A stretch of 8,227 bases of DNA from COE1 sp964387365 (GCA_964387365.1 CAYLWP010000118.1:1-8227), one strand, 5' to 3'; shown: positions 1 to 6,746, counted from the stretch's first letter. Numbers and translations are program-made. The notes: a model not told the origin generated them from the letters alone.

Positions 1-1
1 C

Positions 2-1489
2 TACTGTTCTGTGCATGCAACATGGGCATTTTCGCGAGCTGGTTATGAGACGATTATCATCAACAACAATCCGGAAACCGTAAGTACAGATTTCGATATT
101 GCTGATAAGCTTTATTTTGAGCCACTGACACCGGAGGATGTTGAGAATATTGTAAATATCGAGAAGCCGGATGGAGCCGTTGTTCAGTTCGGTGGACAGA
201 CAGCAATCAAGCTGACAGAAAGTCTGATGAAGATGGGCGTTCCTATCCTTGGTACCAAGGCAGAGGACGTTGATGCGGCAGAGGACAGAGAGCTGTTTGA
301 TAAGATTCTGGAAGAGACTCAGATTCCAAGAGCGGCCGGCGGAACCGTTTATACCGCAGAGGAAGCAAAGGCAGTTGCGAACCGTTTAGGCTATCCGGTA
401 TTGGTAAGACCTTCCTACGTACTTGGCGGACAGGGTATGCAGATTGCGATTTCCGATGAAGAAATAGAAGAGTTCATGGCAATTATCAATCGTATTGCAC
501 AGGATCATCCGATTCTTGTTGATAAGTATTTGCAGGGTAAGGAGTTAGAGGTAGATGCCGTTTGTGACGGTACTGATATCCTGATTCCGGGTATTATGGA
601 GCATATTGAGAGAACCGGTGTACATTCCGGTGACTCTATTTCCGTATATCCTGCACATACAGTAGGCAGATTAATCAAGGAAAAGATTGCTGAGTACACA
701 AGAAGACTGGCAAAGGCTTTGCATGTTAAGGGCTTGATTAATATTCAGTTCATCGCCGTTGGCGAAGATGTATATGTCATTGAGGTTAATCCGCGTTCTT
801 CCAGAACCGTTCCTTATATCAGTAAGGTAACAGGAATTCCTATCGTAGACCTTGCAACAGAGGTTATCTTAGGAAAGACAATCAGAGAGCTTGGTTATGA
901 ACCCGGCTTACAGAAGGAAGCAGAGTACTATGCAATTAAGATGCCGGTATTCTCCTTTGAGAAGATTCGTGGTGCGGAAATCAGCCTTGGACCGGAGATG
1001 AAGTCAACCGGTGAGTGTCTTGGTATCGCAAAGACTTTTAACGAAGCTCTTTATAAGGCATTCCTTGGTGCCGGAATTGACCTTCCGAAGCACAAGCAGA
1101 TGATTATTACGGTTAAGGATGCCGATAAGGGTGAAGCAATCGAAATCGGAAGACGTTTTGAGAAGCTTGGATATACCATCTATGCGACAAGAAGTACGGC
1201 AAAGGCACTCAATGATGCCGGTGTAAAGGCAAGAAAGGTTAATAAGATTTCACAGGAATCACCAACTGTTATGGACCTTATTCTTGGACATAAGATTGAC
1301 CTTGTTATTGATACACCTACGCAGGGCCGTGACAAGTCAAGAGACGGATTTATGATTCGAAGAACTTCTATCGAGACAGGTGTAAACTGTATCACAGCCT
1401 TAGATACAGCCAAGGCATTGGCAACCAGCTTAGAGAATAAGATGGAAAATGATAACAAGTTATCTATTGTAAATATTGCAGAAATCTAA
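2..1489 (+). CDS. carB: Carbamoyl-phosphate synthase large chain, C-terminal half (5' end outside window)
   Basis: The large subunit of carbamoyl-phosphate synthase makes carbamoyl phosphate from bicarbonate, ammonia released by the small subunit, and two ATP, for pyrimidine and arginine synthesis in the cytoplasm. The frame is open from base 2 (Tyr-Cys-Ser-Val-His), so the GTG at base 11 is an internal Val codon. About 495 residues are present, roughly the second half of the usual ~1070-residue protein. Visible parts, numbered from base 2, are the second pre-ATP-grasp fold (INNNPETVSTD near 20-30, FGGQT near 63), the carbamoyl-phosphate ATP-grasp domain (VRPSYVLGGQGM near 135-146, EVDAV near 183, EVNPRSSRTVPY near 261-272), and the C-terminal MGS-like allosteric domain (about 365-480, with TPTQGR and GFMIRRTSIETG). 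No key motif in this half looks damaged. A terminator follows at once, so carB ends its transcription unit here. Identification is secure; regulation lies upstream, outside the window. Confidence 0.97.
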   Translation, partial: YCSVHATWAFSRAGYETIIINNNPETVSTDFDIADKLYFEPLTPEDVENIVNIEKPDGAVVQFGGQTAIKLTESLMKMGVPILGTKAEDVDAAEDRELFDKILEETQIPRAAGGTVYTAEEAKAVANRLGYPVLVRPSYVLGGQGMQIAISDEEIEEFMAIINRIAQDHPILVDKYLQGKELEVDAVCDGTDILIPGIMEHIERTGVHSGDSISVYPAHTVGRLIKEKIAEYTRRLAKALHVKGLINIQFIAVGEDVYVIEVNPRSSRTVPYISKVTGIPIVDLATEVILGKTIRELGYEPGLQKEAEYYAIKMPVFSFEKIRGAEISLGPEMKSTGECLGIAKTFNEALYKAFLGAGIDLPKHKQMIITVKDADKGEAIEIGRRFEKLGYTIYATRSTAKALNDAGVKARKVNKISQESPTVMDLILGHKIDLVIDTPTQGRDKSRDGFMIRRTSIETGVNCITALDTAKALATSLENKMENDNKLSIVNIAEI

Positions 1490-1493
1490 AATG

Positions 1494-1540
1494 AAAAGTC
1501 TCATATGGAGCGGGCGATGCTTCAGATGAGACTTTTTTCT
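1494..1540 (+). terminator. Rho-independent terminator after carB
   Basis: An 11-bp perfect stem (AAAAGTCTCAT at 1494-1504 with ATGAGACTTTT at 1526-1536) closes a 21-nt loop and runs into a T tract (1533-1538). It begins five bases after the carB stop codon, as expected for an intrinsic terminator. Confidence 0.9.
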
Positions 1541-1545
1541 TTGCT

Positions 1546-1664
1546 TTACCGGAAATCCCCGGGAGGCAAAAACGCTTCGCGAGGATACGTTGGAACAACC
1601 TTACCACATACCGGGGCAAAAATCTTCCGAGAAAACTCATGTCAAAAACAGATAACGTAGCGAA
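1546..1664. repeat. Intergenic degenerate direct repeat with a long-range inverted repeat
   Basis: Two related segments start with TTACC, at 1546 and at 1601. Each continues through a C/G-rich core to GCAAAAA and a TTC..CGAG tail (about 1546-1583 and 1601-1632, with small gaps). Separately, TTCGC (1576-1580) plus TACGTT (1586-1591) can pair with AACGTA (1654-1659) plus GCGAA (1660-1664), giving 11 bp interrupted by a 5-nt bulge. The stretch is more G/C-rich than the DNA following it and shows no coding frame. It lies between a terminator and a promoter, so it may be an intergenic repeat element rather than a leader RNA. Its function is unknown. Confidence 0.4.
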
Positions 1665-1690
1665 AGTACGCTTAGTAAAATGATATATAA

Positions 1691-1719
1691 TTGTAATAAA
1701 ATAAATAATCTGATAAAAT
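1691..1719 (+). promoter_or_regulatory. Sigma-A type promoter for the membrane-protein/M20 operon
   Basis: TTGTAA (1691-1696) and TAAAAT (1714-1719) are separated by 17 bp, close to the vegetative consensus, in very AT-rich DNA. Transcription would start near 1726, leaving a leader of about 90 nt before the first gene. Predicted by eye only. Confidence 0.55.
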
Positions 1720-1729
1720 ATAAGTATGT

Positions 1730-1760
1730 TATTTTTGCTTTGTAGTAGGAAAGAAAAATA
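1730..1760 (+). promoter_or_regulatory. AU-rich hairpin in the operon's 5' leader
   Basis: TATTTTT (1730-1736) and CTTT (1738-1741), with G1737 bulged, can pair with AAAG (1750-1753) and AAAAATA (1754-1760) around an 8-nt loop. This gives about 11 bp starting just after the predicted transcription start. It is not followed by a T tract, so it is not a terminator. It may act as a 5' stabilising stem; a regulatory role is only a guess. Confidence 0.3.
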
Positions 1761-1817
1761 TATATTACGCTGGTCAGAGAAGTGTTTGAAGAAGGTAGAA
1801 AGGTATGGATAAAAGCT

Positions 1818-2564
1818 ATGAATGAATATTTGAATCAGGTAAATGCAGGAATATTTTATTTGATTGTAGGACTGGTACTGGCATTTATTACAACAATGTC
1901 TGTTATTTTTCTGGTAAAAAGCTATCGGGCAGGAATTAAGATTGGTATGGACAGGAAGTTAATAAATAAGGTTATTGTTTCAAGTGCAACCTTTACGTTA
2001 CTTCCCTCAATCAGCATATTGCTGGGCGTGGTTGCGCTTAGCGGTACGCTTGGTGTTCCTTTTTCGTGGCTTAGATTATCGGTAATTGGTGCGTTGCAGT
2101 ATGAACTGAATGTAGCAGAGATTGCTGCGCAGAGCCTTGGGTTAAGCGGACTTCGTCTGGAAGAAATGAATATAGGCGCATTTGTAACGATTGCGCTTGT
2201 CATGACCTTTGGAATTCTTGGAAGCATATTCTGCTGTATTTTCTTCCTGAAAAAATATTTGGGAAGGGTTCAAAAGGCACCAAAGAAAGAGGCAAAAGGA
2301 AAGCCGGGTTTTGGTGCACATGCTACAACGGCAATGTTCGTTGGCCTGTGCGCGGCTTATATTGGTGCTTATATCGGAAAGGCGGCGCTTCGGGAAGGCT
2401 CGGACCCTCTGCCACTTATCATATCAATGGTAGCCGCATTTAGTATGGCAATTTTTGAGTATTTTATCCGGAAAAAGGGTAAGGTAGTTCTGGAGAATTT
2501 TAGTCTTGCGGCAAGTATGCTGATTGCTATGGCATCAGCGGTTATTTTGATGATGGCATTGTAG
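1818..2564 (+). CDS. Multi-pass membrane protein, DUF5058-like
   Basis: A hydrophobic protein of 248 residues with about six predicted membrane helices (roughly residues 12-33, 51-76, 119-144, 169-189, 196-216 and 226-247) and a Lys-rich loop near 148-163. The segment around GVPFSWLRLSVIGALQYEL (residues 79-97) and the overall layout match my recollection of DUF5058, a family of uncharacterised Clostridial membrane proteins. This is recognition by memory, not a search. Start: the frame also opens at GTG 1782, but that site has no convincing ribosome site. ATG 1818 gives a natural N-terminus (MNEYLNQV) running directly into the first helix; its ribosome site is also weak (AAAGG at 1799-1803, GGA at 1807-1809). 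It is first in an operon, with the next membrane gene starting 10-19 bases after its stop. The pairing with a second membrane protein and an M20 hydrolase suggests transport of a peptide-like substrate (inference). Confidence 0.8.
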   Translation: MNEYLNQVNAGIFYLIVGLVLAFITTMSVIFLVKSYRAGIKIGMDRKLINKVIVSSATFTLLPSISILLGVVALSGTLGVPFSWLRLSVIGALQYELNVAEIAAQSLGLSGLRLEEMNIGAFVTIALVMTFGILGSIFCCIFFLKKYLGRVQKAPKKEAKGKPGFGAHATTAMFVGLCAAYIGAYIGKAALREGSDPLPLIISMVAAFSMAIFEYFIRKKGKVVLENFSLAASMLIAMASAVILMMAL

Positions 2565-2583
2565 AAAGGCAGGTGTGGGAAGA

Positions 2584-3264
2584 ATGAATGAACAGGAAAA
2601 AGAGAAAATTTTTGAAGATTTTAATGCGGGCTTGCATAGATTGGGTAGAATCACGCTGGTTGCAGCAGTTATTTTATTGATTGCGGTTCCGTTGGTGATA
2701 GGAATGATAAATAATGTATCACCGGATGCTTCAGGTTTTTTAAGTGGCTTTGCAAAGGTGGGGATTATATATATTCCGGTTGCAATTGTTGAGTTTTTGG
2801 TGTATTCTCCGATGCTTGGCGCGGGAGGAAGCTATTTGTCATTCTTAACAGGTAATGTGACGAATATGAAAATCCCTTGTGTAATGAACTCACAGGATAT
2901 TGCAGAAACAGAGGTAGGAACCCCGGAAAATGAGATTGTTTCCACAATTAGTGTTGCCACAAGTGCCATTGTGACTACGTTAGTGATTGTGGCAGGTGTT
3001 ATTTTACTGGTGCCTTTACAGCCGATTCTGCAAAATGAGGCATTGCTTCCGGCATTTAACAATGTAGTTCCTGCATTGTTTGGCGCTTTAGGTTTTAAGT
3101 ATTTTTCAAAGAGTCTGCAGCTTTCCGGTATTCCACTTTTGACTATGGCAGCACTGTGTATATTTGTTCCGGCAGCAATTGATCAGACAAGTCTGTTAAT
3201 GCTTCCAAGTGGTGGTCTGGCACTTCTGATTGGATATATTTTGTATAAAAAGGATCAGTTATAA
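2584..3264 (+). CDS. Multi-pass membrane protein of unknown function, partner of the DUF5058-like protein
   Basis: A 226-residue membrane protein with a short charged N-terminus (MNEQEKEKIFEDF) and about five or six hydrophobic segments (roughly residues 22-43, 52-74, 118-146, 158-174, 181-198 and 202-221). Between the second and third segments is a polar, probably conserved stretch containing FLTGNVTNMKIPC (residues 87-99), a good candidate for a re-entrant or substrate-contacting loop. I recall similar proteins beside DUF5058 genes but know no assigned function. Start: ATG 2584 has AGG at 2571-2573 upstream; GTG 2575, three codons earlier in the same frame, is served by AAAGG at 2565-2569 and remains possible. 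The stop codon overlaps the ribosome site of the M20 gene, so translation of the two is probably coupled. Two small membrane proteins in tandem could form a hetero-oligomeric carrier (inference). Confidence 0.78.
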   Translation: MNEQEKEKIFEDFNAGLHRLGRITLVAAVILLIAVPLVIGMINNVSPDASGFLSGFAKVGIIYIPVAIVEFLVYSPMLGAGGSYLSFLTGNVTNMKIPCVMNSQDIAETEVGTPENEIVSTISVATSAIVTTLVIVAGVILLVPLQPILQNEALLPAFNNVVPALFGALGFKYFSKSLQLSGIPLLTMAALCIFVPAAIDQTSLLMLPSGGLALLIGYILYKKDQL

Positions 3265-3275
3265 GGAGAAGCCAT

Positions 3276-4709
3276 ATGATTATTTTATGGACTATTTTAA
3301 GTGTGTTGCTGTTGGTGGTACTTGTGGTGGTTTGTAGAACACTTATGCTAAAGCCGACCGATGCCAAAGAAGTCACGCTCGAACCGGAAACGGGAGAAAG
3401 AGCGGAAAACTATGGAAAACGCCTTGCTAAGATGATTCAGCAGGAAACCGTATCCGGCAGATTTGACCCGGAACGGGAAAAGTTCCTTCAGTTTCATAAA
3501 GTCTTAGAGGAGCTATTCCCGAATGTACATGTAACCTGCGAAAAGCATGTGTTTGACGGCAGCCTTTTATTTAAATGGAGCGGTCAGGGTAAGCATGAAC
3601 CGATTCTGTTAATGAGCCATCATGATGTGGTAGAGGCAAATGGTGAATGGCAGCATGAGCCATTCAGCGGTGATATCGATGAGGCAGGAAGAGTATGGGG
3701 GCGCGGCACTGTTGATACAAAGGGAAGCTTATTCTGCATCTTTACAGCAGTAGAAGAGTTGATTGCGGAAGGCTTTGTGCCGGAATGTGACGTATATATT
3801 GCAAGCAGCTGTACGGAGGAATGGAGCGGTAATGGTGCTCCCATGACAGCAGAGTACTTGAAGAAAAACGGAATCCGGCTGGCTTTGCTTATGGATGAAG
3901 GCGGTATGATACTTAAAGAGCCCGTTGCCGGAGTAAAGGGCATCTACGGAATGGTTGGTGTTGTGGAAAAGGGCTACGGCGATGTGAAATTTGTAGCAAA
4001 AGGAAAAGGCGGACACGCAAGTGCACCGAAAAAGAATACACCATTGGTGCGCCTTGGAAAGTTCATGGTCGATGTAGAAAAACATAATCCGTTCAAAGCA
4101 AAGCTTACGCCGACGGTAAGGGAAATGTTCCGCCGCATGGCGCCTAATATGAACTTTGGTATGAAGCTTATTTTTGTAAATATGTGGCTTTTTGAACCTT
4201 TGCTCGTTAAGGTATTGCCATCGATTAGTTCGGCAGCGGGGGCCATGATTCGTACAACCCTTGCCTTTACTACGGCAAAGGGAGCGGATGGCCTGAATGT
4301 TCTTCCGCAGGAAGCATATGTTACGGGAAATATGCGATTTATTCATCATCAGTCTACAGAGGAAAGTATTTCGCTTATTGCAGAGATTGCAAAGAAATAT
4401 GAAATAGAGACAGAGGTTATCTATCAGGATTACCCTTGCCCGATTGTGGATTATCAGGGAAAGGCATTTAAACTGATAGAGGAAGTGGCAGCATCTGTTT
4501 ATCCCGGCGTCGGTATCAGTCCTTATGTCATGACAGGAGGAACGGACGCAAAGTATTATAAAGAGGTATGTGACAATTGTATTCGTTTTGCACCGTTATA
4601 CATAGACAGTCAGCAATATGAGAGTATTCATGGTCTGAATGAAAATATCCATCAGGGAGCACTTCCCAAGGGTGTTGACTTCTATAAGACGGTAATCAGA
4701 AAAAGTTAA
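3276..4709 (+). CDS. Membrane-anchored M20 family metallohydrolase (carboxypeptidase S / PM20D1-like)
   Basis: A 477-residue protein of the M20 di-zinc peptidase/amidohydrolase family. One hydrophobic helix (residues 2-20) precedes the catalytic domain. Family motifs are intact: SHHDVV with metal ligand His115 and Asp117, GRGTVDTKG with bridging Asp147, the CTEEW pair Glu181/Glu182 (catalytic base and metal ligand), DEGG with Asp207, GGHAS with His247 in the dimerisation-lid domain, GGTDAKY (421-427), and a final IHGLNE with His452. The N-terminal helix, the long spacing and HHDVV..W..PFSG resemble yeast carboxypeptidase S and mammalian PM20D1, which act on peptides or N-acyl amino acids; the substrate here is unknown. 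The helix ends in VVVC, which lacks the small residue a lipobox needs, so lipidation is unlikely. AAGGAG (3263-3268) sits 7 nt before the ATG and overlaps the upstream stop. It is the last gene of the operon. Confidence 0.93.
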   Translation: MIILWTILSVLLLVVLVVVCRTLMLKPTDAKEVTLEPETGERAENYGKRLAKMIQQETVSGRFDPEREKFLQFHKVLEELFPNVHVTCEKHVFDGSLLFKWSGQGKHEPILLMSHHDVVEANGEWQHEPFSGDIDEAGRVWGRGTVDTKGSLFCIFTAVEELIAEGFVPECDVYIASSCTEEWSGNGAPMTAEYLKKNGIRLALLMDEGGMILKEPVAGVKGIYGMVGVVEKGYGDVKFVAKGKGGHASAPKKNTPLVRLGKFMVDVEKHNPFKAKLTPTVREMFRRMAPNMNFGMKLIFVNMWLFEPLLVKVLPSISSAAGAMIRTTLAFTTAKGADGLNVLPQEAYVTGNMRFIHHQSTEESISLIAEIAKKYEIETEVIYQDYPCPIVDYQGKAFKLIEEVAASVYPGVGISPYVMTGGTDAKYYKEVCDNCIRFAPLYIDSQQYESIHGLNENIHQGALPKGVDFYKTVIRKS

Positions 4710-4710
4710 G

Positions 4711-4745
4711 AAAAGCTCAGGAATTTCGATTCCTGAGCTTTTTGA
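4711..4745. terminator. Bidirectional terminator between convergent genes
   Basis: A 14-bp perfect stem (4711-4724 with 4729-4742) is capped by a TTCG tetraloop. A T run follows on the plus strand (4739-4743) and T-rich sequence follows on the minus strand. It starts right after the M20 stop and abuts the stop of the minus-strand gene, so it probably serves both. Confidence 0.92.
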
Positions 4746-4997
4746 TTAACATTTTAAAAATGCCTCTAACTGTTCAACAGCTGTTTCTTCATCCTTACCA
4801 TCAGCCTTGATAACAACATCCATTCCGGCAGAAGGATTGAAAGCGATAATACCCATAATGCTTTTTGCATTGATATGAAAAGTTTCATATTCAAGTGTAA
4901 TGTTTGATTCGCACTGGCTTGCAATATTTACAATCTCAGCGAGTGGGTGATCGTACTTACGATCCAAATCTCCAACGATAACATTCTTTACTAACAT
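4746..4997 (-). CDS. HPr-like protein with Tyr at position 15 and Ser46 retained (Crh-like)
   Basis: An 83-residue protein with the size and pattern of HPr, the phosphocarrier of the sugar phosphotransferase system. The second half fits well: ITLEYETFHINAKSIMGI (33-50) places Ser46, Met48 and Gly49 where HPr has its HPr-kinase site, followed by the usual acidic C-terminal helix (DEETAVEQLEAFL). The active-site loop differs. Where HPr has G-L-H15-A-R17-P18, this protein has R13-K-Y15-D-H17-P18, so His15 is Tyr and a His occupies the Arg17 position. It is therefore unlikely to pass phosphate from enzyme I in the normal way. It may act as a regulator through Ser46, as Bacillus Crh does (Gln15, Ser46); that is inference. 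The ATG at 4997 is chosen because GGAGG lies 6 nt upstream. A longer frame from TTG at 5063 would start inside the predicted -35 box. It stands alone, convergent with the M20 gene. Confidence 0.88.
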   Translation of the reverse strand: MLVKNVIVGDLDRKYDHPLAEIVNIASQCESNITLEYETFHINAKSIMGIIAFNPSAGMDVVIKADGKDEETAVEQLEAFLKC

Positions 4998-5003
4998 GTC
5001 ATA

Positions 5004-5008
5004 CCTCC
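5004..5008 (-). promoter_or_regulatory. Ribosome binding site fixing the HPr-like start
   Basis: Minus-strand GGAGG with a 6-nt spacer to the ATG at 4997. It decides the short 83-residue form over a 22-residue extension whose start would be upstream of the transcript. Confidence 0.85.
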
Positions 5009-5035
5009 ATGTTCTAAATACCAAAAACATATTTA

Positions 5036-5063
5036 ATTTTACATGTAAATCAGTAATTGTCAA
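5036..5063 (-). promoter_or_regulatory. Promoter of the HPr-like gene
   Basis: On the minus strand, a consensus TTGACA (5063 to 5058) is followed after 16 bp by TAAAAT (5041 to 5036), about 40 bases before the start codon. A 12-bp perfect palindrome (TTTACATGTAAA, 5038-5049) overlaps the spacer and -10 box and could be an operator. Confidence 0.65.
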
Positions 5064-5191
5064 GAATACTAAGGATTTTTTTGACTGAAAAAAGGTCTTT
5101 TCATCATATCAACTGAAAAAAAAGAAAAGAAATGGATTCTTATGTGCATTTTAACAATGAAAATGTGGGGGTGTGCATAAAGAAAGAAGTA

Positions 5192-5200
5192 TGTTATTAT
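5192..5200 (+). promoter_or_regulatory. Extended -10 promoter of the zinc-ribbon/LRR gene
   Basis: TGTTATTAT (5192-5200) fits the TGn-TATAAT extended -10 pattern. The matching -35 position (5172-5177, TGTGCA) is poor, as is common for extended -10 promoters. Transcription would start near 5207, about 50 bases before the gene. The region between the two divergent genes (5064-5255) holds no reading frame that I can support. Confidence 0.4.
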
Positions 5201-5255
5201 GTAAATGTAATAAATAAATGGAGTTACATTGCAGATAAAGTGAGGGGAAAAGAGT

Positions 5256-6746
5256 ATGAGAGCGTTTGATATTGAGTATAAATATAAATGCCCGAAGTGT
5301 GGTAAAGAAATGGATTATCTCTATGGTAAATTATGTTGCTCGACGTGTGGGTATCAGGTGGCATACCGTGCAAATGTACGGGATGAATCGGTGAAGCCCG
5401 ACTGGACCAAGGGAAGTGTCGTAGAACGAAAAATAAAGCAAAGGGATCAGGCGGAGACAGAACCGTCCCAAAGTGCGAGTAAGCAGAAGAGGAACATACA
5501 TAATCAAATTGCAATCGTACTTATTGTGATTATTGTTCTGTGTGCGATACCGGCTTTTTTATTAAGTCAGTATGCCGGATCTGAAATAGGTGTGAGCTAT
5601 GTGTATGAGGATGACAGCTGGGGCGATACCTGGGATGTAATTGCCGATGCTGAGGATGTTGCATGGGAATATGAGGAAATCGTGTATGAGGAAGAGACTG
5701 TTTGGGAGACAGAAGAGTCTGAATCATTAGGCGATCCGGAGGGATATCTTTGGACCGACAGTCAGTCAGAAGGTATGATACAGTTCATTGAGAAGATTTT
5801 CGGAAAAGAATACACGAAGGTAACAAGGGAAGAACTTGAAAAAATAATCTATTTCAGTATTGATACGGATTACGAAACCGATGAGATATTGGTGACTTAT
5901 GGGATACTTACGGCAGCAGAGCCGGAGTATGGTGAATATTTTGACTTACGAATGGAACCTGCCGATTTCTATGATACGGATTATTCCATTTTCAACAAGA
6001 TGCATACCTTGTATGCGGATTATGGAAGTATTGCTTCCTTGGAAGGTTTAGAGGAGCTTTGCGTACTGGGTACATGGATGACACCAACAGAAATCAAGCA
6101 ATACATCAATCCGATGCAGCTGATATCACTTACTCTGTATGATTTGTCTGACGTAACCACGTTAGATGGAATCGGGGAATTCCATAACCTGACTTCATTA
6201 TACATATACGCATATACGGTAGAGAATATAGATGCGCTTGCCGGCTTAACCGGATTGGAAAGGTTTGGTATTTATCTTGGCGATAATATCAAGAGCTTTG
6301 ATGTATTGCATCAACTGACAAATCTGGAGAGATTATCTATCAGCAGTTATGTATTGGATAAGCTGGATTTTGTTGCCTCCATGCCTGACCTGTATACCCT
6401 TAATGTATATGATGCCTTTGATTTACCGGGTTCGGAGTGGGAGTATATCACGAAGTCAAAGAGTATAGAGAATCTGAAGTTGGAAAACTGCATTATACCT
6501 TGTGATGCTGAGATATTCTTCAACGATGCAAAGCTGGAGCAGCTTATTATGGTGGATTGCGCAACGGGGCTGGATGTGACTAAGCTGAAAAAGAATGATA
6601 ATCTGCAGGATATAGAACTGACCGGGACCTATGTGTTCCCGATAAAGAACGGAAACGTGGATTTCACGAAGGATTCTGTAATGATTTCAGAGTACATAAC
6701 GGAAATTACGGAGAAATTTCCGAACCTGGAAAGTGCGAAGTACTAA
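5256..6746 (+). CDS. Membrane protein: N-terminal zinc ribbon, one TM helix, acidic linker, leucine-rich repeats
   Basis: A 496-residue protein of unknown function with a readable architecture. Residues 12-31 form a zinc ribbon (C12-P-K-C15 and C28-S-T-C31). A basic linker leads to one membrane helix (about 84-104). Residues 118-170 are strongly acidic with several Trp and Tyr. From about residue 265 there are leucine-rich repeats of the LxxLxL type, with leading hydrophobic positions near 265, 289, 312, 334, 357, 379, 404, 427 and 450, a period of 22-25 like internalin-type LRRs. Lys and Arg before the helix put the zinc ribbon inside the cell and the LRR part outside (positive-inside rule). 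The LRR face probably binds a protein or sugar ligand (inference). GAGGGG (5242-5247) lies 8 nt before the ATG. It is apparently a single-gene unit, divergent from the HPr-like gene. No enzymatic motif is visible. Confidence 0.85.
   Translation: MRAFDIEYKYKCPKCGKEMDYLYGKLCCSTCGYQVAYRANVRDESVKPDWTKGSVVERKIKQRDQAETEPSQSASKQKRNIHNQIAIVLIVIIVLCAIPAFLLSQYAGSEIGVSYVYEDDSWGDTWDVIADAEDVAWEYEEIVYEEETVWETEESESLGDPEGYLWTDSQSEGMIQFIEKIFGKEYTKVTREELEKIIYFSIDTDYETDEILVTYGILTAAEPEYGEYFDLRMEPADFYDTDYSIFNKMHTLYADYGSIASLEGLEELCVLGTWMTPTEIKQYINPMQLISLTLYDLSDVTTLDGIGEFHNLTSLYIYAYTVENIDALAGLTGLERFGIYLGDNIKSFDVLHQLTNLERLSISSYVLDKLDFVASMPDLYTLNVYDAFDLPGSEWEYITKSKSIENLKLENCIIPCDAEIFFNDAKLEQLIMVDCATGLDVTKLKKNDNLQDIELTGTYVFPIKNGNVDFTKDSVMISEYITEITEKFPNLESAKY

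Noticed and set aside
1541..1690. Riboswitch or T-box leader for the membrane-protein operon
   Set aside because: No known conserved core is recognisable, no terminator follows, and the predicted promoter lies downstream of this stretch.
3270..3340. Lipoprotein signal for the M20 enzyme (hydrophobic stretch ending in Cys20)
   Set aside because: The residues before Cys20 are Val-Val-Val; a lipobox needs Gly, Ala or Ser just before the Cys.
3729..4349. Long minus-strand open frame (206 codons) inside the M20 gene
   Set aside because: It overlaps the catalytic core of a clear M20 enzyme, has His/Cys-rich shadow composition, and no ribosome site or family resemblance.
4998..5063. 22-residue N-terminal extension of the HPr-like protein, from TTG at 5063
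   Set aside because: It would start inside the predicted -35 box, does not fit HPr length, and ATG 4997 has a well-spaced GGAGG.
5081..5109. Second plus-strand promoter beginning with TTGACT at 5081
   Set aside because: No acceptable -10 box lies 16-18 bp downstream (TCATAT at best), and the small 5086-5103 hairpin is A/T only.
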